Assembly: GCA_947572385.1 (NCBI GenBank) | Contig: CANPBX010000002.1 | Span: forward strand, 40,535 to 104,534 | Reading direction: 5' to 3' | Length of the DNA stretch: 64,000 nt | Source: an uncultured Clostridia bacterium | GTDB taxonomy: Bacteria; Bacillota; Clostridia; Oscillospirales; Acutalibacteraceae | In this document: piece by piece, positions 35,023-43,224 of the stretch | Position numbering within the stretch: position 1 is the first letter of the stretch | Layout: every line of letters starts with the position of its first letter | Notes under the pieces: model-generated | Database searches by the model: none | Seen by the model: only the letters and a program-made list of their open reading frames with translations | What the model was told of the DNA's origin: nothing | Program-made: the position numbers and the translations under genes

Positions 35023-35771
35023 TCGTGCTGAAAACCAGCAGGGAGCTAAGCGTCATGCGCAAGGCAGGGATAATATCCCAGAAGGCGCTGCGGCTTGCCG
35101 GAGAAGCGGTTGAGCCGGGGGTGTCCACCTGGGAGATAGATAAGCTGGTGCGGCAGTATATAGAGTCCGAGGGCGCCGCGCCCAGCTTTCTCGGGTACGA
35201 CGGTTATCCGGCCAGCACATGTATTTCGGTAAACAGCGTGGTCATCCACGGCATACCAAAGAAGAGCGTCATATTAAAGAAGGGCGATATTGTAAGCATC
35301 GACGTGGGGGCCTATTACGAGGGCTTTCACGGAGACAATGCCTGGACTTTCCCCTGCGGGGAGATAAGCGCAGAGGCGCAGGCCCTTCTGGACGCTACCG
35401 AACGGTCGCTGTTTTTAGGCATCGAGCAGGCCCGCCCGGGGAACCGGGTGGGGGATGTAGGCCGGGCGGTGCAGGAGTATGTCGAAGCCCGCAGTTACTC
35501 GGTGGTACGAGAGTTTACCGGCCACGGAGTAGGTGCGGATATGCACGAGGACCCTAGCGTCCCCAATTACGGCACTCCGGGAAGGGGTGCAAGACTGACG
35601 GCTGGTATGGTCATCGCCATAGAGCCGATGATAAACCAGGGCCGACGCGAAATCGAGATAAAGCCCGACGGCTGGACTGTTGTTACAAAAGATGGAAGCC
35701 TGTCGGCGCACTTCGAGCACACCGTAGCCATAACCCCTGGGGGGCCGGTCATACTGACACTGCCGGACTAA
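35019..35771 (+). CDS. map: Methionine aminopeptidase, type I
   Basis: 250 aa. Metal ligands Asp, Asp, His, Glu, Glu are visible in DVGAYYEGFHGDNAWTF, EFTGHGVGADMHEDPSVPNY, VIAIEPMI and SAHFEHTVAI. Removes the initiator Met from nascent proteins. The usual place after adk; ATGA overlap. Confidence 0.98.
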   Translation: MIVLKTSRELSVMRKAGIISQKALRLAGEAVEPGVSTWEIDKLVRQYIESEGAAPSFLGYDGYPASTCISVNSVVIHGIPKKSVILKKGDIVSIDVGAYYEGFHGDNAWTFPCGEISAEAQALLDATERSLFLGIEQARPGNRVGDVGRAVQEYVEARSYSVVREFTGHGVGADMHEDPSVPNYGTPGRGARLTAGMVIAIEPMINQGRREIEIKPDGWTVVTKDGSLSAHFEHTVAITPGGPVILTLPD

Positions 35772-35781
35772 GGAGGAAGCT

Positions 35782-36054
35782 ATGGAGTTAAAGCGCGGCC
35801 AGGTGGTAAAGTCCAGGGCGGGGAGGGATAAGGACAGCTATATGGCGGTCCTTGAACTAGCCCCCCCATGGGTAGTGCTGGCAGACGGCAAAAGAAGGCC
35901 TGTAGAGCGCCCGAAGCGCAAGAAGCTTATGCACATAAGCCCGACTTTGAGAGTGCTTTCAGAGGAGGCGCTTGCCACCGATCGTAAACTACGGGCCGCC
36001 CTGCGGGAAGCGGGCGGGCAAGGAGAGAATACACCGTATGACGCGGAGGTTTGA
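35782..36054 (+). CDS. KOW-domain RNA-binding protein (L14e/L6e/L27e-like)
   Basis: 90 aa. Begins MELKRGQVVKSRAGRDKDSY, a KOW-type fold, and has the basic stretch RRPVERPKRKKLMHI. Genes of this kind occur between map and infA in many Firmicutes; the exact role is not known, presumably ribosome-associated. Spacing is 10 nt from map and 3 nt to infA. Confidence 0.9.
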   Translation: MELKRGQVVKSRAGRDKDSYMAVLELAPPWVVLADGKRRPVERPKRKKLMHISPTLRVLSEEALATDRKLRAALREAGGQGENTPYDAEV

Positions 36055-36057
36055 GGT

Positions 36058-36276
36058 ATGTCAAAGCAAGACGTAATTGAGGTGCAGGGCGTAGTAAAGG
36101 AAGCTCTGCCGAATGCACAGTTCCAGGTGGAGCTTCAAAACGGGCACACGGTACTGGCCCATATCTCCGGGAAGCTGCGGATGAACTTCATCCGCATACT
36201 GCCGGGAGATAAGGTGACGCTGGAGATGTCCCCATATGACCTGACTAAGGGGCGCATAACCTGGCGTTCAAAGTAA
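36058..36276 (+). CDS. infA: Translation initiation factor IF-1
   Basis: 72 aa, standard length. [20 protein letters not shown] and [20 protein letters not shown] form the OB-fold that occupies the 30S A-site during initiation. Confidence 0.99.
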   Translation: MSKQDVIEVQGVVKEALPNAQFQVELQNGHTVLAHISGKLRMNFIRILPGDKVTLEMSPYDLTKGRITWRSK

Positions 36277-36331
36277 GCTGCCCGGTTATAGAGAGTAAAG
36301 CGATCCTGACAGAAAGGAAAGTGATGATAGA

Positions 36332-36445
36332 ATGAAAGTACGTCCTTCTGTTAAGAAGATGTGTGAGAAATGCAAAATCATCAAGCGCAAGGGGAAGGTC
36401 ATGGTCATCTGTGAGAACCCCAAGCACAAGCAGCGCCAGGGCTAA
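36332..36445 (+). CDS. rpmJ: 50S ribosomal protein L36, zinc-binding (C+) form
   Basis: 37 aa. [20 protein letters not shown] start, then [17 protein letters not shown]: CxxC...C...H ligands are intact. AAAGGAAAG site upstream. Confidence 0.98.
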   Translation: MKVRPSVKKMCEKCKIIKRKGKVMVICENPKHKQRQG

Positions 36446-36453
36446 ATAGAACG

Positions 36454-36554
36454 GCGCGAAGCGGGACGCGGTCCAGGTGCGTTAGGCGCCTGGCAGGGTT
36501 TGGGGCAGCGCCCCAAGGTTTAAGCGCAGGCAAAGCAAGCGCAATGAGCGTCCC
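36454..36554. repeat. Structured intergenic repeat, copy B, upstream of rpsM
   Basis: GCGCGAAGCGG (36454-36464), hairpin CCAGGTGC/GCGCCTGG (36473-36493), hairpin TTGGGGC-AGC-GCCCCAA (36500-36516), and an outer stem GGGACGC (36463-36469) with GCGTCCC (36548-36554), giving a three-way junction. The first three parts recur at 16262-16322 with matching spacing. It fills the 140-nt gap between rpmJ and rpsM, the largest within this stretch of the operon. Confidence 0.6.
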
Positions 36555-36585
36555 CACAAACTAAGTGAAAGGAATGGTCAATAAC

Positions 36586-36954
36586 ATGGCTCGAATTTCC
36601 GGTATCGACCTGCCAAGAGACAAGCGAATCGAAATCGCTCTGACCTATATCTACGGCATCGGCCGCAAGACCGCCACGAATATCTGCGCCGAGACGGGCG
36701 TTGACCCCGATATCCGTGTGCGTGACCTCTCAGAGGACGACGCCTCGAAGCTCCGCGACTATATCGACAAGAACTGCCACGTGGAGGGCGACCTGCGCCG
36801 GGATGTAGCATTTGACATCAAGCGCCTGGTGGAGATAGGCTGCTATCGCGGTGTGCGCCACAGAAAGGGCCTGCCCGTAAGGGGCCAGCGCACCAAGACC
36901 AATGCCCGCACCCGCAAGGGCCCGCGCAAGACCATGGCAAATAAGAAGAAGTAA
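36586..36954 (+). CDS. rpsM: 30S ribosomal protein S13
   Basis: 122 aa. [20 protein letters not shown] and [20 protein letters not shown] with a basic C-terminal tail. Contacts the P-site tRNA and the L5 bridge. ATG 36586 has AAAGGAA upstream; an upstream GTG/ATG adds no conserved residues. Confidence 0.98.
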   Translation: MARISGIDLPRDKRIEIALTYIYGIGRKTATNICAETGVDPDIRVRDLSEDDASKLRDYIDKNCHVEGDLRRDVAFDIKRLVEIGCYRGVRHRKGLPVRGQRTKTNARTRKGPRKTMANKKK

Positions 36955-36969
36955 GGAGGGATCCACAAA

Positions 36970-37368
36970 ATGGCACAAAAGACCACTAAGGGTACAGTGC
37001 GCCGCCGCCGTGAGCGCAAGAATATTGAGCGCGGCGCGGCCCATATCCAGTCCACGTTCAACAACACCATCGTCACCATTACCGACACCCAGGGCAACGC
37101 CATCTCCTGGGCAAGCTCCGGCGAACTGGGCTTCAGGGGCTCCAGGAAGTCCACTCCCTTTGCAGCTCAGACCGCTGCGGAGACCGCTGCAAAGCTGGCA
37201 ATGGAGCACGGTATGAAGTCCGTTGAGGTGTTCGTTAAGGGTCCCGGCGCCGGCCGCGAGGCCGCTATCCGCGCGCTGCAGGCCGCAGGGCTGGACGTGA
37301 GCATGATAAAAGACGTGACCCCCATCCCCCATAACGGCTGCCGCCCGCCCAAAAGGCGCCGCGTGTAA
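36970..37368 (+). CDS. rpsK: 30S ribosomal protein S11
   Basis: 132 aa. [20 protein letters not shown] and [17 protein letters not shown] are diagnostic. Platform protein at the E-site. Confidence 0.99.
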   Translation: MAQKTTKGTVRRRRERKNIERGAAHIQSTFNNTIVTITDTQGNAISWASSGELGFRGSRKSTPFAAQTAAETAAKLAMEHGMKSVEVFVKGPGAGREAAIRALQAAGLDVSMIKDVTPIPHNGCRPPKRRRV

Positions 37369-37392
37369 AAACATTAGGAGGTTACAGAAAAT

Positions 37393-38019
37393 ATGGCAAG
37401 ATATACAGAAGCCGTTTGCAAGCTCTGCCGCCGCGAGGGGCAGAAGCTGTTCCTGAAGGGCGAGCGCTGCTACACCGACAAGTGCGCCATCTCAAGGAGG
37501 GCATATGCCCCCGGGCAGCACGGCCAGGGCCGCAAGAAGGCCTCGGAGTACGGTATGCAGCTCAGAGCCAAGCAGATGACCCGCCGTTTCTACGGTGTGC
37601 TGGAGGGCCAGTTCCACCACTACTACGAGATGGCAACAAATATGCCCGGCAAGGCCGGCGACAACCTCCTGATACTCCTGGAGAGCAGGCTGGATAATGT
37701 GGTGTACCGCTGCGGCTGGGCCAGCTCCAGGGCTGAGGCCCGCCAGCTGGTGGTGCACGGCCACTTCACCGTGGGCGGCAAGAAGGTGGATATCCCCTCC
37801 TATCTTGTGAAGCCCGGCGAGATGGTCGCCATTAAGGATAAGAGCCGTTCAAGCGAGAAATTCAAGGTTGTGCTGGAGTCAAACTCCGCCCGTCCCGTGC
37901 CCAAGTGGCTGGACGTTGACGCGGCCAATGCGCAGGCAAAGGTCGATGCGCTGCCCACCCGCGAGGAGATCGATCTTGAGGTGGATGAGACCCTCATCGT
38001 CGAGCTGTACTCTAAGTAA
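37393..38019 (+). CDS. rpsD: 30S ribosomal protein S4
   Basis: 208 aa. [20 protein letters not shown] with CxxC near the N-terminus and [20 protein letters not shown]4-domain [20 protein letters not shown]. In Bacillus S4 represses its own gene; no leader of that kind was checked here. Confidence 0.98.
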   Translation: MARYTEAVCKLCRREGQKLFLKGERCYTDKCAISRRAYAPGQHGQGRKKASEYGMQLRAKQMTRRFYGVLEGQFHHYYEMATNMPGKAGDNLLILLESRLDNVVYRCGWASSRAEARQLVVHGHFTVGGKKVDIPSYLVKPGEMVAIKDKSRSSEKFKVVLESNSARPVPKWLDVDAANAQAKVDALPTREEIDLEVDETLIVELYSK

Positions 38020-38081
38020 TCCCCACAAGGGAATAAGCGTATTTGAAGCCGTTACTTTGTCTGTGTAGAGGAGGATCGCGG

Positions 38082-39035
38082 ATGATTGAGATAGAAAGAC
38101 CCAAAATTGATATAGCGGAAACATTCGAGGACGGCACATACGGCCGGTTCGTCATCGAGCCTCTGGAGCGTGGCTTTGGCACGACTCTTGGGAACTCGCT
38201 GCGCCGGGTGCTTCTGTCAAGCCTGCCGGGCGTGGCCCCCAGGTCTATAAAGATAGACGGCGTGCTCCACGAATTTTCCACCATCCCGGGAGTAAAGGAG
38301 GACGTGACCGAGATAGTCCTGAACGTCAAGGGGATAGTCGCAAGGCTCTACTGCGACGGGCCCAAGACTGTGGAGATCTCCGCGGAGGGGCCCTGCGAGG
38401 TCACCGCCGCGTCCATCCAGGCGGACAGCGAGGTGGAGATACTGAACCCCGAGCTGCACATCGCCACCCTGGGTGAGGGGGCCAAGCTCTATATGGAGCT
38501 GACCCTGGATAAGGGAAGGGGCTATGTCTCGAACGAGCGCAACAAGCAGAATATGCCGGAGGGCGTTATCGGCGAAATTGCGGTGGATTCCATTTACACA
38601 CCTGTACTCAAGGTCAACTTCAACGTGGAGAATACCCGCGTTGGACAGAGCATCGACTTTGACAAGCTAACCCTGGAGGTCTGGACCAACGGGGTGATAA
38701 ATGCCCAGGAGGCCGTGTCGCTGGCGGCAAAGGTCCTGACTGACCACCTGAACCTGTTCGTAGACCTGTCTGATAAGGGCAAGTCAACGGAGATAATGGT
38801 GGAGAAGGATGAGGGCGGCAAAGAGAAAGTGCTGGAAATGACGATAGAAGAGCTGGATCTGTCGGTCCGCTCGTTCAACTGCCTCAAGCGCGCGGGTATA
38901 AACACCGTGGAGGACCTGATCAACAAGTCCGAGGACGACATGATGAAGGTCCGGAATTTGGGGCGCAAGTCGCTGGAGGAGGTCGTGTGGAAGCTGGCTT
39001 CCCTTGGCTTCAGCCTGCGTAAAGACGACGAATAA
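38082..39035 (+). CDS. rpoA: DNA-directed RNA polymerase alpha subunit
   Basis: 317 aa. N-terminal dimerisation domain has [20 protein letters not shown] and [15 protein letters not shown]; the C-terminal domain has [19 protein letters not shown] and [20 protein letters not shown], the UP-element and activator-binding part. ATG 38082 has GAGGAGG upstream. Confidence 0.99.
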   Translation: MIEIERPKIDIAETFEDGTYGRFVIEPLERGFGTTLGNSLRRVLLSSLPGVAPRSIKIDGVLHEFSTIPGVKEDVTEIVLNVKGIVARLYCDGPKTVEISAEGPCEVTAASIQADSEVEILNPELHIATLGEGAKLYMELTLDKGRGYVSNERNKQNMPEGVIGEIAVDSIYTPVLKVNFNVENTRVGQSIDFDKLTLEVWTNGVINAQEAVSLAAKVLTDHLNLFVDLSDKGKSTEIMVEKDEGGKEKVLEMTIEELDLSVRSFNCLKRAGINTVEDLINKSEDDMMKVRNLGRKSLEEVVWKLASLGFSLRKDDE

Positions 39036-39056
39036 GCGTAGATAGGAGGGATCTTC

Positions 39057-39398
39057 ATGCCGGGAACCAGAAAGCTGGGCCGCAACACCGCGCATCGCAC
39101 CGCGATGCTCCGGGGGATGGTGACGTTCTTCTTTGAGAACGGAAAGATAGAGACCACTGCAACCCGTGCCAAAGAGGTGCAGGCTCTGGCGGAGAAGATG
39201 ATTACCATAGCCAAGACGAACGACCTTCACAGCAAGCGCATGGTCATGAGCTTTGTGACCAAGGAGAGCGCTGCAGCGAAGCTGTTCAACACCATTGCGC
39301 CTCAGTATGCCGACCGTAACGGCGGCTATACCAGGGTGACCAAGCTGGGCCCCCGCAGGGGTGACGCCGCAGAGATGGCGATTTTGGAGCTGGTGTAA
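39057..39398 (+). CDS. rplQ: 50S ribosomal protein L17
   Basis: 113 aa. [20 protein letters not shown] and [20 protein letters not shown] are typical. Last gene of the superoperon; cobalt-ECF and truA genes that often follow in Firmicutes are absent here. Confidence 0.98.
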   Translation: MPGTRKLGRNTAHRTAMLRGMVTFFFENGKIETTATRAKEVQALAEKMITIAKTNDLHSKRMVMSFVTKESAAAKLFNTIAPQYADRNGGYTRVTKLGPRRGDAAEMAILELV

Positions 39399-39409
39399 TA
39401 GACGCAAAA

Positions 39410-39443
39410 GAAAGCGCGTTCCCAAAATGGGAGCGCGCTTTTT
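39410..39443 (+). terminator. Terminator of the ribosomal superoperon
   Basis: AAAGCGCG-TTCCC and GGGA-GCGCGCTTT form a long stem, followed by TTTATATG. The flanking A-run on the left makes it usable for the convergent AraC-type gene too. Confidence 0.92.
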
Positions 39444-39462
39444 ATATGCCTGCGGAGCAAAT

Positions 39463-40314
39463 TCAATCGGCCTTCTTTACTACCGGCACCCAAACCTCAT
39501 ATACAGCATTCTGTGGGTCAGGGCTAAGATAAACCTCAATATCCGGAGCCTCGCCATACTCATATCCCGATGTAGGCAGCCACTCGGTAAAGACCCGCCT
39601 CTCAAGCTCCTGTATAGACTCGTTGGGCCCCATGCCTGGAAAAATTGCCCAGTCAGCCGCGGGCACGGTAAATCTCTCAAGGCCGCCAGAGTCATCCTCT
39701 GAGGCAACGGCAATAAAATACCGTCCCTGCCCGGTCACGGCATCAAAATTGCTGACCCCCAGCACGCCCTTTGGTTCACTGTTCGTACGGACCGCAAGCT
39801 TTCCCAAGGTTCCGTTTGCAGCAGCCTCAGCCCACTTTTGGGGTATCACCTGGAAGTTTTTCTCAAGCTCGCGCTCAAGAGGTACGGAGACCCCAACAAT
39901 AGTAAATGCCTCATGGCGTTCAATGCGAAAATCCATCGCTTCCACTCCTTTGACAGTAATTTTGAATGAGATAGGGGGGAAGGATTTGACCTGGGCTCCC
40001 GGTGTTCTGACAGCGGAAGGCGGGCAGCCGTGGACGGACTGAAAAGCACGGTTAAAGGCTGTTGGGGAGCTGTAGCCATATTTCAGCGCCACGTCCAGGA
40101 CCTTGCCTCCTTGAAGCAGGTCGACTGCCGCGAGGGACATGCGCCTGCGCCGGATGTATTCTGACAGGGGCATACCGGCAAGGTAGGAAAACATCCGCTG
40201 AAAATGGTAGGGGGAGCAGCAGGATATACGGGCAAGGGCCTCATAGTCCGGCGGGCTGCCAAGGTTGTCCTCAATGTAAGAGAGCGCTGAGTTGAGCCGG
40301 TCAATCCATTCCAT
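39463..40314 (-). CDS. AraC-family regulator with GyrI-like effector domain
   Basis: 283 aa. Residues 1-105 are the double helix-turn-helix (LARISCCSPYHFQRMFSYLA and VALKYGYSSPTAFNRAFQSV). Residues about 125-283 are a GyrI-like small-molecule domain, ending in EVYLSPDPQNAVYEVWVPV, as in Rob/BmrR-type multidrug-sensing regulators. It lies after an acetyltransferase and an SDR gene on the same strand, with a 74-nt gap. Ligand and targets unknown. Confidence 0.9.
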   Translation of the reverse strand: MEWIDRLNSALSYIEDNLGSPPDYEALARISCCSPYHFQRMFSYLAGMPLSEYIRRRRMSLAAVDLLQGGKVLDVALKYGYSSPTAFNRAFQSVHGCPPSAVRTPGAQVKSFPPISFKITVKGVEAMDFRIERHEAFTIVGVSVPLERELEKNFQVIPQKWAEAAANGTLGKLAVRTNSEPKGVLGVSNFDAVTGQGRYFIAVASEDDSGGLERFTVPAADWAIFPGMGPNESIQELERRVFTEWLPTSGYEYGEAPDIEVYLSPDPQNAVYEVWVPVVKKAD

Positions 40315-40388
40315 AATATATCACCTCAAAGAAAATAATAGCATAAAGAAGCGAGCCTTACCTCTCAATTCATGCACAAAAGGGAGAG

Positions 40389-40937
40389 CTAGAATTCCAG
40401 AGCCATCAGCCAGCAGTCAGCCATCAAGCCGTCATGGAGCTCATGCTTGGGAAGCAGGCGAACCTTCTTAAAACCGCAGGCCTCATAGCACCGTATAGCC
40501 CGGGGATTGTCAGAGTGAGGGTCCAGAACTACCGCCTGGGCGCCGCAGCTGTCCCTGAGATGATCGCAGAGGAGCTTTATAAACTGCCGTCCAAGCCCCT
40601 TTCCCCAGAGCTCGGGCACACCAATAAACTGGTCGATACCGAAGGCTTTCAAATCATGGCGGTCATACCCATATTCAGCAAAGCCCTCATCATCCAGCTG
40701 GTACGCCTGGACATATCCAATATCCTGTCCGTTATAGCAGACGATACAGGCTGAGCCGTTCCACTCCTCGGTATAGAAGTCCTTCTGTATGCGCTCGGGG
40801 GTGAACACCTCATGAGGGCCCTCCCAGTATTCCAGGCAGCGGGGGTCTGTAAGCCAGCGCAGGAGGGTGGGGGCGTCTTTCTGCTCCAGTGGGCGCAGGG
40901 AGACTGGGCCGTCCTTGGCGAATATCTCATATTGCAT
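40389..40937 (-). CDS. GNAT acetyltransferase, AAC(6')-like
   Basis: 182 aa. Block order matches the Acetyltransf_8 group that includes aminoglycoside 6'-N-acetyltransferases such as AAC(6')-Ie: LLRWLTDPRCLEYWEG, GIDQFIGVPELWGKGLG, VVLDPHSDNPRAIRCYEACG and LPKHELHDGLMADCWLM. Several positions match what I recall of that enzyme. The upstream gene ends 2 bases before this start region, so it is part of a short operon with an SDR gene. Whether it acts on aminoglycosides or on another amine cannot be told by eye. Confidence 0.85.
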   Translation of the reverse strand: MQYEIFAKDGPVSLRPLEQKDAPTLLRWLTDPRCLEYWEGPHEVFTPERIQKDFYTEEWNGSACIVCYNGQDIGYVQAYQLDDEGFAEYGYDRHDLKAFGIDQFIGVPELWGKGLGRQFIKLLCDHLRDSCGAQAVVLDPHSDNPRAIRCYEACGFKKVRLLPKHELHDGLMADCWLMALEF

Positions 40938-40939
40938 AG

Positions 40940-41701
40940 CTATACCTCAGTAAATTGCATAAGGAACCCATGAGGCAGGAGCTTGCCTATGAGCCTATAG
41001 AGTTTATAGAAAAAGCTGTTGGTATAGACCAGCTTACCGCGCTTGGCGGCTTTTAATGAGCCCGCCGCGACCTCAGGGGCGCTGACCCGGGGGAGCTTGT
41101 CTATCAGCCGGGACTTGCCCTCGGGGACATTGGCAACCTTCCAGAAGTCAGTTTCCATGGGCCCGGGACATACCGCCAGCACCTTGATGCCTCTTGGACG
41201 CAGCTCGTCATGGAGGGCTTTAGACAGGGACAGCACAAAGGACTTAGTGGCGGCATAAACAGACATGCGGGGAGTGGGGGCGAAGGCGGCTATAGAGGCC
41301 ACATTTATCACCAGGCTGTCGTCCAGCATATAGGGCATACAGAGGCGGGTGATGCAGGTCAGGGCCCGGCAGTTTAAGTCCACCATATCCGTCTGGGCCC
41401 GGCGGTTGGAGGCAAAAAAGTCCTCACATTTCCCAAAGCCGGCGTTATTTACAAGCACCTTTATCTCCGGGCTGTTCTCCTTAAGGAGCTGCTCGAAGAT
41501 ATCCAGGCTCTCATCCTTGGAAAGGTCCAGAGAGATGGCTGCAACGGTTTTGTCCGGGTGCTCCACGGCTATCTCCTTTAAAAGCTCCTTTCGGCGGGCA
41601 ATGAGCCAGAAGGCGTCCACGCTGGGATACTGCTCGATAATGGCGTTGATATATTCCTTTCCAAGGCCGCTGGAGGCCCCGGTTATGACTGCTGTTACCA
41701 T
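40940..41701 (-). CDS. Short-chain dehydrogenase/reductase (SDR)
   Basis: 253 aa. Classical SDR motifs: TGASSGLGKEY (cofactor loop), VLVNNAGFGKCE (NNAG), a Ser in INVASIAAF and YAATKSFVLSL (Tyr-x-x-x-Lys). Followed by VCPGPMETDFW. ATG 41701 has AAAGGAGA upstream; an in-frame ATG at 41719 overlaps that site. Substrate unknown. Likely co-transcribed with the downstream acetyltransferase. Confidence 0.92.
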   Translation of the reverse strand: MVTAVITGASSGLGKEYINAIIEQYPSVDAFWLIARRKELLKEIAVEHPDKTVAAISLDLSKDESLDIFEQLLKENSPEIKVLVNNAGFGKCEDFFASNRRAQTDMVDLNCRALTCITRLCMPYMLDDSLVINVASIAAFAPTPRMSVYAATKSFVLSLSKALHDELRPRGIKVLAVCPGPMETDFWKVANVPEGKSRLIDKLPRVSAPEVAAGSLKAAKRGKLVYTNSFFYKLYRLIGKLLPHGFLMQFTEV

Positions 41702-41805
41702 TTCTGTCTCTCCTTTCATAAGCCGGAAAACTTTACATATAAATTGTACGCCTTCAAAGGCCCGCCGTCAAGTAGAAGAATGGGGAAGAATATTTACAAA
41801 TTATC

Positions 41806-41835
41806 TTTCCATCTGCGCAAGACTTGTGATATAAT
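41806..41835 (+). promoter_or_regulatory. Probable promoter of the YcxB-like gene
   Basis: TTTCCA (41806-41811), 18 bp, TATAAT (41830-41835). The -35 is poor, the -10 exact. It lies in the 174-bp divergent region between the SDR gene and the TTG start at 41876. Confidence 0.4.
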
Positions 41836-41875
41836 AAAAGAAATATCGTGAAAAACCAGAGAGGATGTTGTTATC

Positions 41876-43150
41876 TTGAGAAAAATAGTGTCTGTTTTGG
41901 CGGCTCTGCTCCTTATAGCTACACTGCCGGTCATGGCCCCGGCTGAGGCTTGGGTGGGGGTGGACTTCCAGTTTGAGGCCCCTGAGGGGATGTACCAGCT
42001 TGGCCCCGGCATAGAGGAGAACGACCCGGCCTGGGCCCTTGCAGGGGTTGGCGACGCCGCCGCGAAGCTGAAGGAGTACCAGGAGATGGGGGTGCTGGCA
42101 AACTTCCTCTCTGAGGATGGGGCAACGGATATCTCCGTAATGCAGAAGGTGTCCAAGGAGAGCGAGACGATCTTTGACCTGCGGCTGATGGAAGAGGAGG
42201 ACAAGGCGGAGTTTTTGGAGACCCTTGCAAAGGCAGGGAACGAGGACGTTGCCATAGAAAAGGGCTGGTTTGAGAATAAGTCCGGGCTGCTGTTCTACAG
42301 GATAAAAATAGACGTGGGCGGCGAGCGGGAGATGCACGAGCTTATCTACGGCACTATTATGAACGGCTACTCCCTGAATATCGATATTCACACCCTGGAT
42401 ACCGGCATGACCCCGGAGCAGGAGGAGATAGTAGAGAAGATGGCTGACTCCATGGTATTCACCAATATTCTTGAGAAGCCCCCGGAGGATGTAAGCGCCG
42501 CACTAAACGCGCTCCTATTGCTGATACTGCTGCTGGCGGCTGTTGCCGGGCCCCTGATTTATGTGCCCATCAAGAGCAAGAGGGATAAAAAGAAGAAGGC
42601 AAGGCTCACAGAGCAGCTCTCAGAGTTCCACAAGACCAACGGGAAGGACACCGCCCACGGTGAGGCCGTATATGTAAACGAAACCGACTGCACCAGAGAG
42701 GCGATACACCGCTTCAGCTATTATCAGGCCTATGTGAAGAATATTGGCGAGGTGATATTCGGCACGCTGCTCTGTGTGGTGACCGTCTGCGCCGCATTCC
42801 TCATAGACTCGGTCTGGTGGATGAAGCTGGCGGCGGTGGCTGTCACGGCCTACTATGCCTATAAGCTCATTGCAATGCCCGGTGCTGTTGAGAAGATACA
42901 GATAAAGGTCCACAGCCAGGGCATGAGCAAGACCGCTCACTATACCTTTTATAACGATGTATTCAGGGTATCGGGCATACAGTCCGCAAACGTGGTGCCA
43001 TATTTTCAGCTCACCGAAGTGCGCCGCTGCGGCCAGTACCTCTACCTCTACTACGGCCCGGACAACGCCTACCTTGTGGACGACTACGGCTTCCAGCAGG
43101 GTGAGAGCAGGGACTTTGAAAAATTTATCCGTGGAAAGCTTCAAAAATAA
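41876..43150 (+). CDS. Exported membrane protein with C-terminal YcxB-like domain
   Basis: 424 aa. Signal peptide at the N-terminus (ending near MAPAEA), then an extracytoplasmic domain to about residue 205, a membrane helix (about 206-228), a charged loop (KSKRDKKKKARLTEQLSEF), two more helices (about 296-330), and a C-terminal domain with a YcxB-like pattern (YTFYNDVFRVSG...VVPYFQLTEVRRCGQYLYLYY...DDYGFQQGE). Function unknown. TTG 41876 is the only start fitting the signal peptide; its ribosome site AGGATG is 10-12 bases away. The neighbour downstream is another unknown exported protein. Confidence 0.75.
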   Translation: MRKIVSVLAALLLIATLPVMAPAEAWVGVDFQFEAPEGMYQLGPGIEENDPAWALAGVGDAAAKLKEYQEMGVLANFLSEDGATDISVMQKVSKESETIFDLRLMEEEDKAEFLETLAKAGNEDVAIEKGWFENKSGLLFYRIKIDVGGEREMHELIYGTIMNGYSLNIDIHTLDTGMTPEQEEIVEKMADSMVFTNILEKPPEDVSAALNALLLLILLLAAVAGPLIYVPIKSKRDKKKKARLTEQLSEFHKTNGKDTAHGEAVYVNETDCTREAIHRFSYYQAYVKNIGEVIFGTLLCVVTVCAAFLIDSVWWMKLAAVAVTAYYAYKLIAMPGAVEKIQIKVHSQGMSKTAHYTFYNDVFRVSGIQSANVVPYFQLTEVRRCGQYLYLYYGPDNAYLVDDYGFQQGESRDFEKFIRGKLQK

Positions 43151-43224
43151 TAAATATTTCAAAAATTTTTGCGACTTTATATATAGGAGAGGCTTCTCCA
43201 AAATAAATAAGGGAGCTGAGATAA

